56,706 nt of DNA from Nonomuraea sp. MG754425 (GTDB lineage Bacteria; Actinomycetota; Actinomycetes; Streptosporangiales; Streptosporangiaceae): positions 1 to 56,706 of the forward strand of contig NZ_SSXE01000037.1 in assembly GCF_021699195.1 (NCBI RefSeq), in the 5' to 3' direction. The position numbers and the translations under genes are program-made. Under the pieces are notes generated by a model. That model ran no database searches. It was not told the origin of the DNA and saw only the letters and a list, made by a program, of their open reading frames with translations. Of the stretch, positions 38,698-48,347 are shown piece after piece (the stretch's first letter is position 1; every line of letters starts with the position of its first letter).

Positions 38698-39709
38698 TCG
38701 GCAGCGACGAGTCGGCCGGGATCTCCAGCGACGAGGGTGTGATCCCGGCCGCCACCAGGTCGGAGCCGAGGGCGGCGACCATGGCCCCGTTGTCGGTGCA
38801 CAACCCCGGCCTGGGCACGCGCAGCCGCACTCCGGCCGCGTCGCAGCGCTCCTGCGCCAGCGCGCGCAGCCGCGAGTTGGCCGCCACGCCGCCGCCGATC
38901 AGCAGGTCGTGCACGTCGTACTTCCGGCACGCCTGCAGCGCCTTGCGGGTCAGCACGTCGACCACGGCCTCCTGGAAGGAGGCCGCCACGTCCGGCACGT
39001 GCACGGACGCCCCTGACGCCTGCCGCGCCTCGACCCAGCGCGCCACGGCCGTCTTGAGCCCGGAGAAGGAGAAGTCGAGCGTGCCGTCGTCGATCTTGCC
39101 GCGCGGGAACCCGATCGCCGTGCCCGACCCGTCGCGGGCGGCCTTGTCGATGTACGGGCCGCCCGGGAACGGCAGCCCGAGCACCCTGGCGACCTTGTCG
39201 AACGCCTCACCCGCCGCGTCGTCGACGGTGGAGCCGAGCGAGATGACGTCGGCGGCCACGTCGGGCACGAGCAACAGCGAGGAGTGGCCGCCCGAGACCA
39301 GCAGGGCGACGCACGGCTTGGGCAGCGGCCCGTGCTCCAACTGGTCGACGGCGACGTGGGCGGCCAGGTGGTTGACGCCGTAGAGCGGGACGCCGAGGCC
39401 GAGCGCGTACGACTTGGCCGCGGCCACGCCCACCAGCAGCGCTCCCGCGAGCCCGGGGCCGGCGGTCACCGCGATGGCGTCGATGTCGGAGAACTTCAGC
39501 CCGGCCGCGGCCAGCGCGGCCTCCACGGTCGGCGTCATGGCCTCCAGATGGGCGCGCGAGGCGACCTCGGGCACGACGCCGCCGAATCTGGCGTGCTCGT
39601 CCATGCTGGAGGCGATCGTGTTGGCCAGCAGCGTGTGACCCCTGACGATGCCGATGCCGGTCTCGTCGCAGGACGTCTCGATGCCCAGGACCAGGGGTGC
39701 GTCAGTCAC
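38678..39709 (-). CDS. tsaD: tRNA N6-adenosine threonylcarbamoyltransferase TsaD
   Basis: This 343-residue ASKHA-fold enzyme transfers threonylcarbamoyl to A37 of ANN-decoding tRNAs, working with TsaB and Tsa[11 protein letters not shown] is at 9-18, metal ligands H114 and H118 lie in NHLAAHVA, and SGGHSSL and [11 protein letters not shown] are all conserved. The GTG start overlaps the end of rimI by 8 bases, so tsaB-rimI-tsaD form one translationally coupled unit, the order seen in Mycobacterium and Streptomyces. Confidence 0.97.
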   Translation of the reverse strand: MTDAPLVLGIETSCDETGIGIVRGHTLLANTIASSMDEHARFGGVVPEVASRAHLEAMTPTVEAALAAAGLKFSDIDAIAVTAGPGLAGALLVGVAAAKSYALGLGVPLYGVNHLAAHVAVDQLEHGPLPKPCVALLVSGGHSSLLLVPDVAADVISLGSTVDDAAGEAFDKVARVLGLPFPGGPYIDKAARDGSGTAIGFPRGKIDDGTLDFSFSGLKTAVARWVEARQASGASVHVPDVAASFQEAVVDVLTRKALQACRKYDVHDLLIGGGVAANSRLRALAQERCDAAGVRLRVPRPGLCTDNGAMVAALGSDLVAAGITPSSLEIPADSSLPITTVHV

Positions 39710-40148
39710 CTAGCTTCCTTCTCATCATGATCGCGTCGGTGCCGTCGTCGTAGTAGCGGCGGCGGGTGCCGATCTCCTCGAACCCGAAATGCCGGTAGAC
39801 CACCTGCGCCCGCGGGTTGTCGGCGCGCACTTCCAGGAAGACCTCGCGCGCGCCCCTGCGACGGGCCTCGCCCAGCAGCTCGGTCAGCATCGCGCTGCCG
39901 ATGCCGGTGCCCTGGTGTTTGTCCAGGACCGCGATGGTCTGCACGTCGGCCTGGTCGGCGGCGGCGGCCAGCCCGGCGTAGGCGACGATCCGGTCGTCGA
40001 CCAGGACCACCACGTAGTGGCGGGTGCGCGGCATCTCGGCCAGTTCGCCGCGCATCATGCCCTCGCTCCACGCGTCGAGCGGGAACGTGGCCCGCTCGAT
40101 CGCCATGACCGCGGGCAGGTCGGCCTCGGTCATCGGCCGCAGCTTCAC
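39702..40148 (-). CDS. rimI: Ribosomal protein bS18-alanine N-acetyltransferase RimI
   Basis: This 148-residue GNAT protein has the acetyl-CoA loop HQGTGIG at 78-84, V-Q-T-I-A-V on strand 4, and the RimI-like [16 protein letters not shown] near the C-terminus. RimI acetylates the N-terminal Ala of S18; in many actinobacteria the gene is embedded between tsaB and tsaD, as here. It overlaps both neighbours (4 and 8 bases). Broader N-terminal acetylation is possible. Confidence 0.93.
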   Translation of the reverse strand: MKLRPMTEADLPAVMAIERATFPLDAWSEGMMRGELAEMPRTRHYVVVLVDDRIVAYAGLAAAADQADVQTIAVLDKHQGTGIGSAMLTELLGEARRRGAREVFLEVRADNPRAQVVYRHFGFEEIGTRRRYYDDGTDAIMMRRKLGD

Positions 40149-40792
40149 GCCGTCACCCGCTTGGGCGCGCCCGGCACCACCGCGTCGGGTCTGCGCAGGT
40201 AGATGGGGCGGGGCGGGTCGAGCGGGACGCCCTCGCCGAGCCGCTCGGCCGCCAGCGCGGCCAGCGCCCCCGCGTAGGGGTAGGGCGGCAGGTCGGGCCC
40301 GCCGCCCAGGAGGTCGGGGTAGAGCTGCGCGCCCGCGCCCACGACCGGCAGCCCCCGCACGGGCACGTCGGCGGGCCGGTCGACGAAGGGCCCCTCGACG
40401 CGGGTGCGGCGATCGGCGTAGCGCGCCCAGAAGACCTCCTTGCGCCGCGCGTCGGTGGCCGCCAGGAAGGGCTCGGACAGGCCGCTGCCGTAGGCGACGG
40501 CGTCGAGCGTGCAGATGCCGTACGCGGGCACGCCCAGCGTCGTGGCCAGGCCCTGCGCGGTCATCAGGCCGACGCGCAGGCCGGTGTAGGGGCCGGGGCC
40601 GCTGCCCGCCACGATGGCCGTCACCTCGCGCAGGCGCACACCGGCCTCGCTCAGCACGACCTCGATGGTGGGCACGAGCAGCTCACCGTGGCGCCGGGCG
40701 TCGATCGTGGTCGACTCGGCGAGCACGCGCTCCCCGTCGTGGAGCGCGGCGGTGACGGCGGGCGTCGCGGTATCAAAGGCCAGGACCAGCAC
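40145..40792 (-). CDS. tsaB: tRNA threonylcarbamoyladenosine biosynthesis protein TsaB
   Basis: This 215-residue inactive-ASKHA partner of TsaD has N-terminus LVLAFDTATPAVTAAL and VAGSGPGPYTGLRVGLMTAQGL near residue 65, the classic TsaB block. It lacks the metal-binding His pair of TsaD, as expected. The GTG at 40792 is used. It is the first gene of tsaB-rimI-tsaD and lies 68 bp downstream of the sortase gene on the same strand. Confidence 0.95.
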   Translation of the reverse strand: MLVLAFDTATPAVTAALHDGERVLAESTTIDARRHGELLVPTIEVVLSEAGVRLREVTAIVAGSGPGPYTGLRVGLMTAQGLATTLGVPAYGICTLDAVAYGSGLSEPFLAATDARRKEVFWARYADRRTRVEGPFVDRPADVPVRGLPVVGAGAQLYPDLLGGGPDLPPYPYAGALAALAAERLGEGVPLDPPRPIYLRRPDAVVPGAPKRVTA

Positions 40793-40860
40793 GACTGTTT
40801 AGCCTACCCGCCGCGCGGCTCAGACCCGGCCGCTTCCGCCGCTCCCGTGACCTCGGGCCC

Positions 40861-41403
40861 TCAGACCTGGGAGGCGTACACGATGATGTTGTCGAGGTAT
40901 TCGCCCTTGGCGTAGTCGAACTTGCCGCCGCAGGTCACCAGCTTGAGGCCGTCCTCCACGTAGACGCGCTGGGCGGGGAAGCTGTCCTTGTGCACCTGCT
41001 CGATCGAGTCCACCCTGAACTCCACGACCTTGCCGTCGCTGCGCTCCACCTTGACGGTCTCGCCCTTGCGTAACTCCCTGAGCTTGTAGAAGACGGCGGG
41101 CGCGGTCTTGGTGTCGACGTGGCCGATGATCACCGAGGCGCCCTTCTCGCCAGGCACCACGCTGCCGGTGTACCAGCCGGCCGTCTTCGGCTTCTCGTAC
41201 GGCGGCAGCTCGACCTCGCCGTTCTTCTGCAGGTTGAGCTTCATCAGCGGGGCCTCGACGTCGATCGAGGGGATGTCGATGCTCTTGGGCACGACGTTCG
41301 CGACGGGCGTCGTGGCGGTCTCGGTCTGCATGCCTCTGCCGAACACGACCAGTACCAGACCGGTGATGGCTCCGGCGAGCACCACCCGTCCGGGGCGGGC
41401 CAT
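40861..41403 (-). CDS. Class F sortase
   Basis: This 180-residue protein has an N-terminal membrane anchor (about 7-23) and an extracytoplasmic sortase beta-barrel. The catalytic His is in GHVDT (H95) and the catalytic Cys is in LVTCGG (C158). In class F enzymes the basic active-site residue is expected about 12 positions later; here that segment reads KGEYLDNIIVYA, with L170 where I expect Arg. If my alignment is right, the enzyme may be altered or use another residue. It is encoded 6 bp after a lipoprotein-like gene; the two are inserted between tsaE and tsaB. No LPxTG substrate was recognised in the window. Confidence 0.85.
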   Translation of the reverse strand: MARPGRVVLAGAITGLVLVVFGRGMQTETATTPVANVVPKSIDIPSIDVEAPLMKLNLQKNGEVELPPYEKPKTAGWYTGSVVPGEKGASVIIGHVDTKTAPAVFYKLRELRKGETVKVERSDGKVVEFRVDSIEQVHKDSFPAQRVYVEDGLKLVTCGGKFDYAKGEYLDNIIVYASQV

Positions 41404-41409
41404 GCGTCC

Positions 41410-42090
41410 CTACGCCCGGGTGCGCCGCTTGACCGCGAAACCGACGCCCGCGACCAGGGCCAGCCCGATCAGCACGCCGGCGGGGCCGAACGGGATGGCG
41501 GAGTCGTCGGAGGCGTCCTGCGCGTACGCGCCCCCGCCGCCCGCCCTGGGCGCCCTGGTGGGCACGGTGGTGCTCGGCTCCGCCTCGTCCGAGACGATCT
41601 TGAGGGTGGCCCGGCCGAGGTCGTTGGTGCCGTCGCACTTGACGTCGACGCGGTAGTTCCCGCGCCGGACGGTGCCGGAGACCTGCGCCTCGCCGCGCAC
41701 CCACGCCGACCCCGTGCCGGCGGTGGGCGACGGGCTGAGCGAGGCCGCGGGCACCGAGTTGAGCGTGACGCCGTTGACGAACGCCCTGGACGTGGCGGTG
41801 CCGGTGTGGGCGGGGCCGCCGCTCGGGACCGGGCAGTTGGCCAGGATCCAGACCGTGGACGTCTCACCGGCGGTGACGCGGTCGGGGTTGAGCTGGACCA
41901 TGATGGTCTGCCGGGTGGTGGTCGCCGTCGGGCGCGCGCCATCCGAGGCGGCCGGGCTGCCGCTCCCCGAGGCCGTCGGTGTGGGCGTGGTTGTTGGATC
42001 GCTCTCCGCCGAAGCCGAGCAGCCGGTCAGACCGACCACGACGATGGCTCCCGCGCATGCGATTCGCCTGACCCTGAGCACCGGCCGCAC
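41410..42090 (-). CDS. Membrane-tethered secreted protein encoded with the sortase
   Basis: This 226-residue protein has a lipoprotein-like signal (lipobox VGLTGC near residue 23) and a Thr/Ser/Pro-rich linker. A beta-rich extracytoplasmic domain follows (about 55-165; VQLNPDRVTAGETSTVWI, VRRGNYRVDVKCDG), then a C-terminal membrane helix with a short basic tail (VLIGLALVAGVGFAVKRRTRA). The helix plus tail looks like a sortase substrate's sorting end, but no LPxTG-like motif precedes it (the sequence is SAIPFGPAG). GTG 42090 is preferred because GGAG lies upstream; GTG 42081 is possible. The sortase gene follows after 6 bp. Confidence 0.65.
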   Translation of the reverse strand: MRPVLRVRRIACAGAIVVVGLTGCSASAESDPTTTPTPTASGSGSPAASDGARPTATTTRQTIMVQLNPDRVTAGETSTVWILANCPVPSGGPAHTGTATSRAFVNGVTLNSVPAASLSPSPTAGTGSAWVRGEAQVSGTVRRGNYRVDVKCDGTNDLGRATLKIVSDEAEPSTTVPTRAPRAGGGGAYAQDASDDSAIPFGPAGVLIGLALVAGVGFAVKRRTRA

Positions 42091-42249
42091 CCCACTCCGC
42101 CGTCTTGCACCCCAGCATCCACCAAAACCGTGGAACTCGCTCGTCCTGATACCCAGAATTTCCGGGTGAATCCCTGACCAACGATCATGATTCATAGCGT
42201 CGGCCCGGTACGTCAAGGGTGCCAGCTTTACCGGTGTTTGACGTGGGTT

Positions 42250-42708
42250 TCAGACTTGTGGCGGATCAGACGGCGTGTCGGCCCATCGGCGGCCCACGCC
42301 GCGCAGGGTCACGAGGCGGGCCTCGTCGCCCCCCTCGCGGTCGATGTGAACCTCCAGGCGGTCGTCGGCCAGCCCCTCGACCAGCCCCTCGCCCCACTCG
42401 ACGACGGTGACCGACTCCTCCAGCGAGGCGTCGAGGTCGAGATCGTCCACCTCCAGGTCGCCGCCCAGCCGGTAGGCGTCCACGTGCACGAGCGGCGGCC
42501 CCTGCCGCAGCGACGGATGCACCCTGGCGATCACGAACGTGGGCGAGGTGATCGGGCCGCGCACCTTGAGCCCTTCGGCGATGCCCTGCACCAGCGTGGT
42601 CTTGCCGGCCCCGAGCGGGCCCGACAGGACGAGCAGGTCGCCGGGGCGCAGGCGGGCGGCCAGGCGGGCGCCGTAGGCCCGCATGTCGTCGGGTGTCGCG
42701 AGCCGCAC
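42250..42708 (-). CDS. tsaE: tRNA threonylcarbamoyladenosine biosynthesis ATPase TsaE
   Basis: This 152-residue P-loop protein has the Walker A GPLGAGKTT at 30-38, SPTFVIAR, HVDAYRL and the conserved VVEWGEGL. TsaE supports multiple turnovers of the TsaBD complex during t6A synthesis. The GTG start overlaps the last base of the alpha/beta hydrolase stop codon, so it is coupled to alr-hydrolase-tsaE. The last ~15 residues extend slightly beyond the core fold. Confidence 0.95.
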   Translation of the reverse strand: MRLATPDDMRAYGARLAARLRPGDLLVLSGPLGAGKTTLVQGIAEGLKVRGPITSPTFVIARVHPSLRQGPPLVHVDAYRLGGDLEVDDLDLDASLEESVTVVEWGEGLVEGLADDRLEVHIDREGGDEARLVTLRGVGRRWADTPSDPPQV

Positions 42709-43760
42709 TAGAGCTCCACTCTCTTCAGCAGGTCACGCAGCGCGTCGTTGACGACGCCGGGACGTTCGAGCTGGATCAGGTGCGAGGTGTCGGGCACCTC
42801 GGTGAGCTGCGCCTTCGGCAGCGCAGCGGCGATGGCCCTGCTGTGGTCGGGCGGGGTCAGCCAGTCGGTGTCGCCGACCAGGATCGCGGTGGGCACCGGG
42901 TCGAGCACGTGCAGGGCGGAGAGCTTGTCGTGGTTCATCAGGGCCGGGTAGAAGTTGGCGACCACCTCGGTCGGGGTGGCCCTGATCATCGACTCGGCGA
43001 AGTCGACCACGGTGGGGCTGACGTTCCTGGGGTCGCCGAAGCCGATCAGGCGGGTGATCAGGAAGGCGATGTCGCTGCCCGCGTGGCGGGTCCGGTCGAT
43101 CAGCGTGCCCCGCTTGCCCAGCAGCGACACCGTGCCGGGGGCCACCTTGTGCACCACCTTGGACAGCACCGCGGGCAGGCCCAGCGTCAGCTCGGCCAGC
43201 TTGCCCGCCGAGGTGGCGATCAGCGCCGCCGCCCGGATCCTGTCACCGAACAGCTCAGGGCGGCGGTCGGCCAGCGCCATCATGGTCATGCCGCCCATGG
43301 AGTGGCCGACCAGCACGCACGGGCCGGGCACGAACTTCTCCAGCACCTCGGCCAGGTCGTCGCCGAGCCGGTCGATCGTGCAGTCCGCGGCGTCGGCGCG
43401 CTGGGAACGACCGTGGGAGCGCTGGTCCCACAGCACGACCCGGTAGTTCTCGCGCAGGTCCTTGCGCTGGTAGTGCCAGGACTCCTGGCTGAGGCAGTAG
43501 CCGTGGCAGAGTACGACGGTCAGCGGGGCGTCCTCGGGGCCGTCGATCTCGACGTGCAGCGCGTAACCGTCGGAGGTGACGAGCGTGCGCTCCCTGCCGC
43601 GCAGTTCGCCGAACGGCTCGCTCGCCTCGGTGTCGGGGCGCAGCCTGATCCGGCCGACCGCGTACCGTTTGGCCAGTGCCGCCGCGGCGACACCGGCCGA
43701 AGCCGCGCCGACGAGCGCGCCGGCGATCCCTGCCCTGCGCCGTGCTGTCGGCGTCGTCAT
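42708..43760 (-). CDS. Alpha/beta hydrolase
   Basis: This 350-residue protein has an N-terminal hydrophobic segment (about 10-30, possible membrane anchor) and a full alpha/beta hydrolase domain. The oxyanion region is LCHGYCLS, the nucleophile S154 is in GHSMGG, the acid is in VGDTDWLTP, and the catalytic His is in DTSHLIQLE. It is probably an esterase or lipase-like enzyme at the membrane. A hydrolase gene between alr and tsaE is common in actinobacteria, but its substrate is not established. The ATG has GGAGAAGGA 7 bases upstream, lying in the gap after alr. Confidence 0.88.
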   Translation of the reverse strand: MTTPTARRRAGIAGALVGAASAGVAAAALAKRYAVGRIRLRPDTEASEPFGELRGRERTLVTSDGYALHVEIDGPEDAPLTVVLCHGYCLSQESWHYQRKDLRENYRVVLWDQRSHGRSQRADAADCTIDRLGDDLAEVLEKFVPGPCVLVGHSMGGMTMMALADRRPELFGDRIRAAALIATSAGKLAELTLGLPAVLSKVVHKVAPGTVSLLGKRGTLIDRTRHAGSDIAFLITRLIGFGDPRNVSPTVVDFAESMIRATPTEVVANFYPALMNHDKLSALHVLDPVPTAILVGDTDWLTPPDHSRAIAAALPKAQLTEVPDTSHLIQLERPGVVNDALRDLLKRVEL

Positions 43761-43779
43761 GTCCCCGATCCTTCTCCGC

Positions 43780-44940
43780 TCATGCCCGCTGCGAAATGCC
43801 CTGCGTCACGTTCTGGTGAACCCGGGGCACGCGCGCGCCGATTCTCGTCACGATCTCATGCGTGATCGTGCCGAGGGTATCCGCCCATTCCTGCGCGGTC
43901 GGCTCGCCCCTGTCGCCCGGTCCGAACAGCACGACCTCGTCGCCCGCCGCCAGCGGGTCGTCGCCCATGTCGATCACGAACTGGTCCATGCACACCCGGC
44001 CGGCGATCACCCTGCGGCGGCCGCCCGCCAGGACCTCGGCCCGCCCGGTCGCGTGCCGGAGGATGCCGTCGGCGTACCCGAGGGGGACGAGGCCGAGCGT
44101 GGTCTCGCGATCGGTGACGTAGAGGTGCCCGTAGGAGACCCCCGAGCTCTCGGTGACGCGCTTGGCCTGGGCGATCCGGGCCACCAGCGTCATGGCCGGC
44201 CTGAGACCGAAGTCGCCCTGCTCGGGGATGGGGCTCAGGCCGTACATCGCGATGCCGCACCTGACCAGGTCGAAGCGGGCGTCGGGCAGGGTCATGGCGG
44301 CGGCGGAGTTGGCGAGGTGCCTGATCACGTGGGAGCCGGCCAGCCCCGCCTGCTCGGCCAGCTTCAGCGCCGTGCGATATGTCTCCAACTGCCGGTCGAT
44401 CGACGGGTGCCCGGGGATGTCGGCGCAGGCGAAGTGGGACCACAGCCCGACGACCTCGACGACGCCCTCGGCGCGCAGCTCACGCGCCCTGGTCAGCAGC
44501 TCCGGCCAGGCCGCGAGCGGCGCGCCGCCCCTGCTCATGCCGGTGTCGGCCTCCAGGTGCACCTGGGCGGGACGGCCCGCCCGCCGGGCGGCGGCGGCGA
44601 TCTCGTCGAGCAGCCGCACATCGGCGGCCGACAGCTCGACGCCCGCGGCCAGCGCCTCGTCGAGCGGCTCGCCGGGGGTGATCAGCCAGGACAGGATCGG
44701 CGCGGTCACGCCGGCCGCGCGCAGATCGAGGGCCTCGCCGATGAACGCCGTGCCGAGCCGGCTTGCCCCGCCCTCCAGCACCGCCCGCGACGTGGGCGCC
44801 AGCCCGTGCCCGTAGGCGTCGGCCTTGACCGCGCCCATCAGCTCCGCGCCGCCGGCCCGCTCCTTGAGCAGGGCCACGTTGTGCCTGACGGCGGCCAGAT
44901 CGACGCGTGCCTCGGCGGGCGTGGCCACTGGAGAGTACAT
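43780..44940 (-). CDS. alr: Alanine racemase
   Basis: This 386-residue fold type III PLP enzyme interconverts L- and D-alanine for peptidoglycan. The PLP lysine is K39 in AVKADAYGHG, the second catalytic base is Y270 in SGVSYGH, and RVCMDQ lies in the C-terminal beta domain. All key residues are present. The ATG at 44940 follows AGAAGG with no spacer, so initiation may be leaderless or weak. It is first of alr-hydrolase-tsaE, 56 bp downstream of nnr. Confidence 0.96.
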   Translation of the reverse strand: MYSPVATPAEARVDLAAVRHNVALLKERAGGAELMGAVKADAYGHGLAPTSRAVLEGGASRLGTAFIGEALDLRAAGVTAPILSWLITPGEPLDEALAAGVELSAADVRLLDEIAAAARRAGRPAQVHLEADTGMSRGGAPLAAWPELLTRARELRAEGVVEVVGLWSHFACADIPGHPSIDRQLETYRTALKLAEQAGLAGSHVIRHLANSAAAMTLPDARFDLVRCGIAMYGLSPIPEQGDFGLRPAMTLVARIAQAKRVTESSGVSYGHLYVTDRETTLGLVPLGYADGILRHATGRAEVLAGGRRRVIAGRVCMDQFVIDMGDDPLAAGDEVVLFGPGDRGEPTAQEWADTLGTITHEIVTRIGARVPRVHQNVTQGISQRA

Positions 44941-44996
44941 CCTTCTAGTGTGTCAGCTCGCGCGGACTGCCGGGTCCGGTTCCCGCCGGGGGCCGC

Positions 44997-46448
44997 TCAC
45001 GAACCGGCGCTGGTCACGGCCCGGATGGCGGCCGGGATCGCGCCGGCCACGTCGGCCGCGGTCAAGGGGGCGCCGTCGGCGGCCAGCCGTCCGGCGACGC
45101 CGTGCAGGTAGGCGCCGCACGCGGCGGCGTCGTAGCAGCTCAGCCCCTGGGCGAGCAGCGCGCCCGCGACCCCGGACAGCACGTCGCCCGTGCCGCCGCT
45201 GGCCAGCCAGGGCGTGCCGGTGACGTTCACCCGCACCGGCCGCGAGTCGGCGGCCACCACCGTGGTCGAGCCCTTGAGCAGCACGGTCACGCACAGCTCG
45301 GCCGCCGCGCGGCGGACGTGCGCCAGCCTGGCCGCCTCGACGTCGGCGCGGTCGGCGCGCAGGAGCCTGGCCAGCTCCCCCGCGTGCGGCGTGATCAGCA
45401 CCGGCGCGGCGCGCCGCAGCAGCCCGCGGTCGGCGGCCACCAGGGTCAGCCCGTCGGCGTCGATCAGCACGGGCACGTCGGTGGCCAGCACCCTGGCGGC
45501 CAGCTCGTGCGCCCAGCCGTCGGTGCCGAGCCCCGGGCCGAGCACCCACGCCTGCACCCGCCCCACATGCTCGATCGAGGGCTCGTCGAGGAGCGTGACC
45601 ACGGCCTCCGGCCAGTGGGCGCGCACCTGGGCGACCGGGGCCTCCCGGCCGGCGTACCGGACCAGGCCCGCGCCGCCCCGCAGCGCGCCGCCCACGGCCA
45701 GCACGGCCGCGCCGGTGAACAGGTCGCCGCCCGCGGCGACGCCCAGCACTCCCCTGCGGTACTTGTCCGACTCGTTGCCGGGACGCGGCATCAGGTCGTC
45801 CACGTCGGGGCCGGTGAGCGCGGCGACGTCGGGGTCGGGCAGGTAGGGCCCCAGCCCGATGTCCACCAGCTCGACCGCACCCGTGAAGGACGCGCCGGGG
45901 TCGACCAGCAGCCCCGTCTTGTACGCCCCCATGGTCACGGTCACCTGGGCCCGGACGGCCGCCCCCGCCACCTCGCCGCTGCTCGCGTCGACCCCGCTGG
46001 GCACGTCGACCGCCACGACCACGCCGGGGGCGGCGGCGGCCCGCTGCGTGAGCCCCGCGTACGGCTCGCGCAGCGCCCCGGAGGCCCCGATGCCGACGAG
46101 CCCGTCGATGATCAGGTCGGCCTCCTCGATCGCGGACCCGCCGGCGACCCGGCCGCCGGCGTCGAGCAGCGCGCGCAGCCCCGCCTCGTGGGACCTGGAC
46201 CCGGCCGGCACCACCTCCACCCGGGCTCCGCGCCTGGCCAGCCGCTCACCCGCGTACAGGGCGTCGCCGCCGTTGTCGCCGCTGCCGACGAGCAGCACCA
46301 CGCGTCTGCCGTAGACGCCGCCCAGCAGGCCGGCGCAGACGGCGGCGAGGCCGGTGGCCGCCCGCTGCATCAGCGTGCCCTCGGGCAGCCGCGCCATGAG
46401 CGCGTGCTCGGCGCCCCGGATCTGGTCGGCGGTGTAGGCAGTGCGCAT
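44997..46448 (-). CDS. nnr: Bifunctional NAD(P)H-hydrate epimerase / ADP-dependent NAD(P)H-hydrate dehydratase
   Basis: This 483-residue fusion repairs damaged NAD(P)HX. The N-terminal YjeF_N epimerase (about 1-215) has VGSGDNGGDALYAG at 54-67 and VAVDVPSGVDASSG. The C-terminal ribokinase-like dehydratase (about 225-480) has LGPGLGTD, ITPHAGELARLL and GTPWLASGGTGDVLSG, the ADP-binding region. It lies 9 bp downstream of acpS and upstream of alr, the usual actinobacterial order. Confidence 0.95.
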   Translation of the reverse strand: MRTAYTADQIRGAEHALMARLPEGTLMQRAATGLAAVCAGLLGGVYGRRVVLLVGSGDNGGDALYAGERLARRGARVEVVPAGSRSHEAGLRALLDAGGRVAGGSAIEEADLIIDGLVGIGASGALREPYAGLTQRAAAAPGVVVAVDVPSGVDASSGEVAGAAVRAQVTVTMGAYKTGLLVDPGASFTGAVELVDIGLGPYLPDPDVAALTGPDVDDLMPRPGNESDKYRRGVLGVAAGGDLFTGAAVLAVGGALRGGAGLVRYAGREAPVAQVRAHWPEAVVTLLDEPSIEHVGRVQAWVLGPGLGTDGWAHELAARVLATDVPVLIDADGLTLVAADRGLLRRAAPVLITPHAGELARLLRADRADVEAARLAHVRRAAAELCVTVLLKGSTTVVAADSRPVRVNVTGTPWLASGGTGDVLSGVAGALLAQGLSCYDAAACGAYLHGVAGRLAADGAPLTAADVAGAIPAAIRAVTSAGS

Positions 46449-46457
46449 GATCCGAAG

Positions 46458-46808
46458 CTATCCCTCCGCGATCACGTAGGCCACGGCGACGCCCGCGTCG
46501 TGGCTCAGCGAAATGTGCCAGCGCTTGACCCCGAGCCCGTACGCGGCCTCGGCCACCTTGCCGGAGACGTGCAGTTCGGGCTTGCCGAGCTCGTCGCAGC
46601 GCACCTCGGCCTCCAGGTGCCCCAGGCCCCTGGGCGCGCCGAGCGCCTTGGCCACGGCCTCCTTGGCGGCGAACCTGGCGGCCAGCGACTGTGTCGGCAG
46701 CGACCGCTCGACGTCGGTGAACAGCCGGTCCTTGAGCTGCGGGGTACGCTCCAGCGCGGCCTCGAAGCGGGCGATGTCCACGACGTCCACGCCGATACCC
46801 AGGATCAT
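46458..46808 (-). CDS. acpS: Holo-[acyl-carrier-protein] synthase
   Basis: This 116-residue enzyme attaches phosphopantetheine from CoA to acyl carrier proteins. Magnesium ligands D8 (GIGVDVVD) and E50 ([12 protein letters not shown]) are present, and [14 protein letters not shown] is the conserved C-terminal strand. Length is normal. It is encoded 28 bp downstream of the PhoX-like gene and 9 bp before nnr. Confidence 0.95.
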   Translation of the reverse strand: MILGIGVDVVDIARFEAALERTPQLKDRLFTDVERSLPTQSLAARFAAKEAVAKALGAPRGLGHLEAEVRCDELGKPELHVSGKVAEAAYGLGVKRWHISLSHDAGVAVAYVIAEG

Positions 46809-46836
46809 CGTCCAAGGGTATGGCAGGCCGCTCGGA

Positions 46837-48243
46837 TCAGAACGGACCGCGCTCCCACGGCCCCCAGATCGCGATCGACATGCCCTGCTCGGCCTGGAGG
46901 TTGACGTAGAGCGTGTGGCCGGCGGGCCCGAACGTGGTGCCCGCGAACTCCGCCCCTTCGTCGCCCGCGATCGGCTGCAGCCTGGCGAAGTCGAAGATCT
47001 CGCCCGTCCTGGTCAGGCCGCGCAGGAAGTTGTCGCCGTCGCCGTCCTCGCACAGCACGAGGGTGCCGCGCCTGCTGGCCGTCACGTTGTCGGGCAGGTC
47101 CAGCACCGACGAGCGCGGCGACTCGTAGACGAGCTTGAGCCGCCGGCTCCACAGCTCGTACGCCCACACCTGCCCGCGACCGTCGCCGAACCCGTCGGGC
47201 GCCGGCTCGCCCGGCGCGGCGGCCCCGCCCTGGGTGGAGACGAAGTAGACGGTGCCGTTGTGGTGCACCGCGCCCTCCAGCCGGGCGAAGATCGCCCCGC
47301 CCTTGACCCGGCCCTGCCTGCCCACGGCCTGGGCGGCGTCGTCGTAGGAGGGCAGGCCGGTGAACCCGGGGTCGGGGTCGTCGATGTCCACCCAGGTGAC
47401 CGGGTACGTGCTGCCGGGCTCCTGGCCCACCGACAGGTTCTTGCGGGCGACGCCGTCCACGGCGAGCATCTGCAGCCTGCCGCCGTCGAGCAGCCGCCCG
47501 GCCAGGACGGGGTGCCGGGGCGGCAGGTAGCGGTAGAAGCCGGAGGGGAAGGAGAAGTTGTCCTCGGTGAGGTAGACGGCCCCGGTCGAGGGGTCGAAGG
47601 CGGCGGACTCGTGCGGGAAGCGTCCGGCCGCGCGGATCGGCCGGGCCGTGGCGGCGCGGCCGACCGGCACCTCGAAGATGTAGCCGTGCTTGCGGGTGAG
47701 CGTGGAGTTGTCGGCGCCGGTGTGGTCGTCGCCCACGTCGGGGCCGTTGACCGTCTCCTCGCAGCTCACCCAGGCACGCCAGGCCATGGGGCCACCCGAG
47801 CAGTTCATCATCGTGCCGTTGAGCGAGGGGGCGCTGCTGATCACCTCGCCGTACCGGGTGACCTGGATCGTCGAGGTGCCGCCGCCGGCCATCGGGTCGT
47901 ACGCCCTGGTCCTGTCGCCGAAGGCGCCCACGGGGCCGGCGACCTCGTGGTTGCGGATGAGGACGGCGCTGCCCTTCGGGCCGGAGAAGGCGGCCATGCC
48001 GTCGTGCCGGCCCGGCACCGTGGAGCCGTCGTCGTAGGCGTCTCCGGCCACGCTGAAGGAGCGGTAGGCGAAGCCGTCCGGCAGGTGCAGCCGTACCTTT
48101 CCGTCGCGCAGATCGGGTACGGGACGCAGCGGCCCGTACCCGCGTACGGGTTCGGCCGCGCCCTTCGCCCCGGCGCACGCGACCCCCGCGAAGGGCCCGG
48201 CGATCCCGGCGACGACGGCGGAGATGAAGCGACGACGGTCCAC
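46837..48243 (-). CDS. Tat-exported PhoX-family phosphatase-like protein (DUF839)
   Basis: This 468-residue protein begins [16 protein letters not shown], a twin-arginine signal (R-R-x-F-I), and probably ends as a secreted beta-propeller. PhoX/DUF839 motifs are present: [44 protein letters not shown] and [14 protein letters not shown], which supply Ca/Fe ligands in PhoX. GTG 48243 has GGGAGG 6 bases upstream. PhoX hydrolyses phosphomonoesters outside the cell. Actinobacterial DUF839 proteins are not all proven phosphatases. The gene is divergent from coaA. Confidence 0.87.
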   Translation of the reverse strand: MDRRRFISAVVAGIAGPFAGVACAGAKGAAEPVRGYGPLRPVPDLRDGKVRLHLPDGFAYRSFSVAGDAYDDGSTVPGRHDGMAAFSGPKGSAVLIRNHEVAGPVGAFGDRTRAYDPMAGGGTSTIQVTRYGEVISSAPSLNGTMMNCSGGPMAWRAWVSCEETVNGPDVGDDHTGADNSTLTRKHGYIFEVPVGRAATARPIRAAGRFPHESAAFDPSTGAVYLTEDNFSFPSGFYRYLPPRHPVLAGRLLDGGRLQMLAVDGVARKNLSVGQEPGSTYPVTWVDIDDPDPGFTGLPSYDDAAQAVGRQGRVKGGAIFARLEGAVHHNGTVYFVSTQGGAAAPGEPAPDGFGDGRGQVWAYELWSRRLKLVYESPRSSVLDLPDNVTASRRGTLVLCEDGDGDNFLRGLTRTGEIFDFARLQPIAGDEGAEFAGTTFGPAGHTLYVNLQAEQGMSIAIWGPWERGPF

Positions 48244-48347
48244 GGAATACCTCCCGTCGGGACAGTAGCCGCCGTCCGCCCGCCACACGCCGGATTCGGC
48301 AAGACACACATCCGTTCCCTGAACTGGGTCTTGGTAATCCCACGCCG

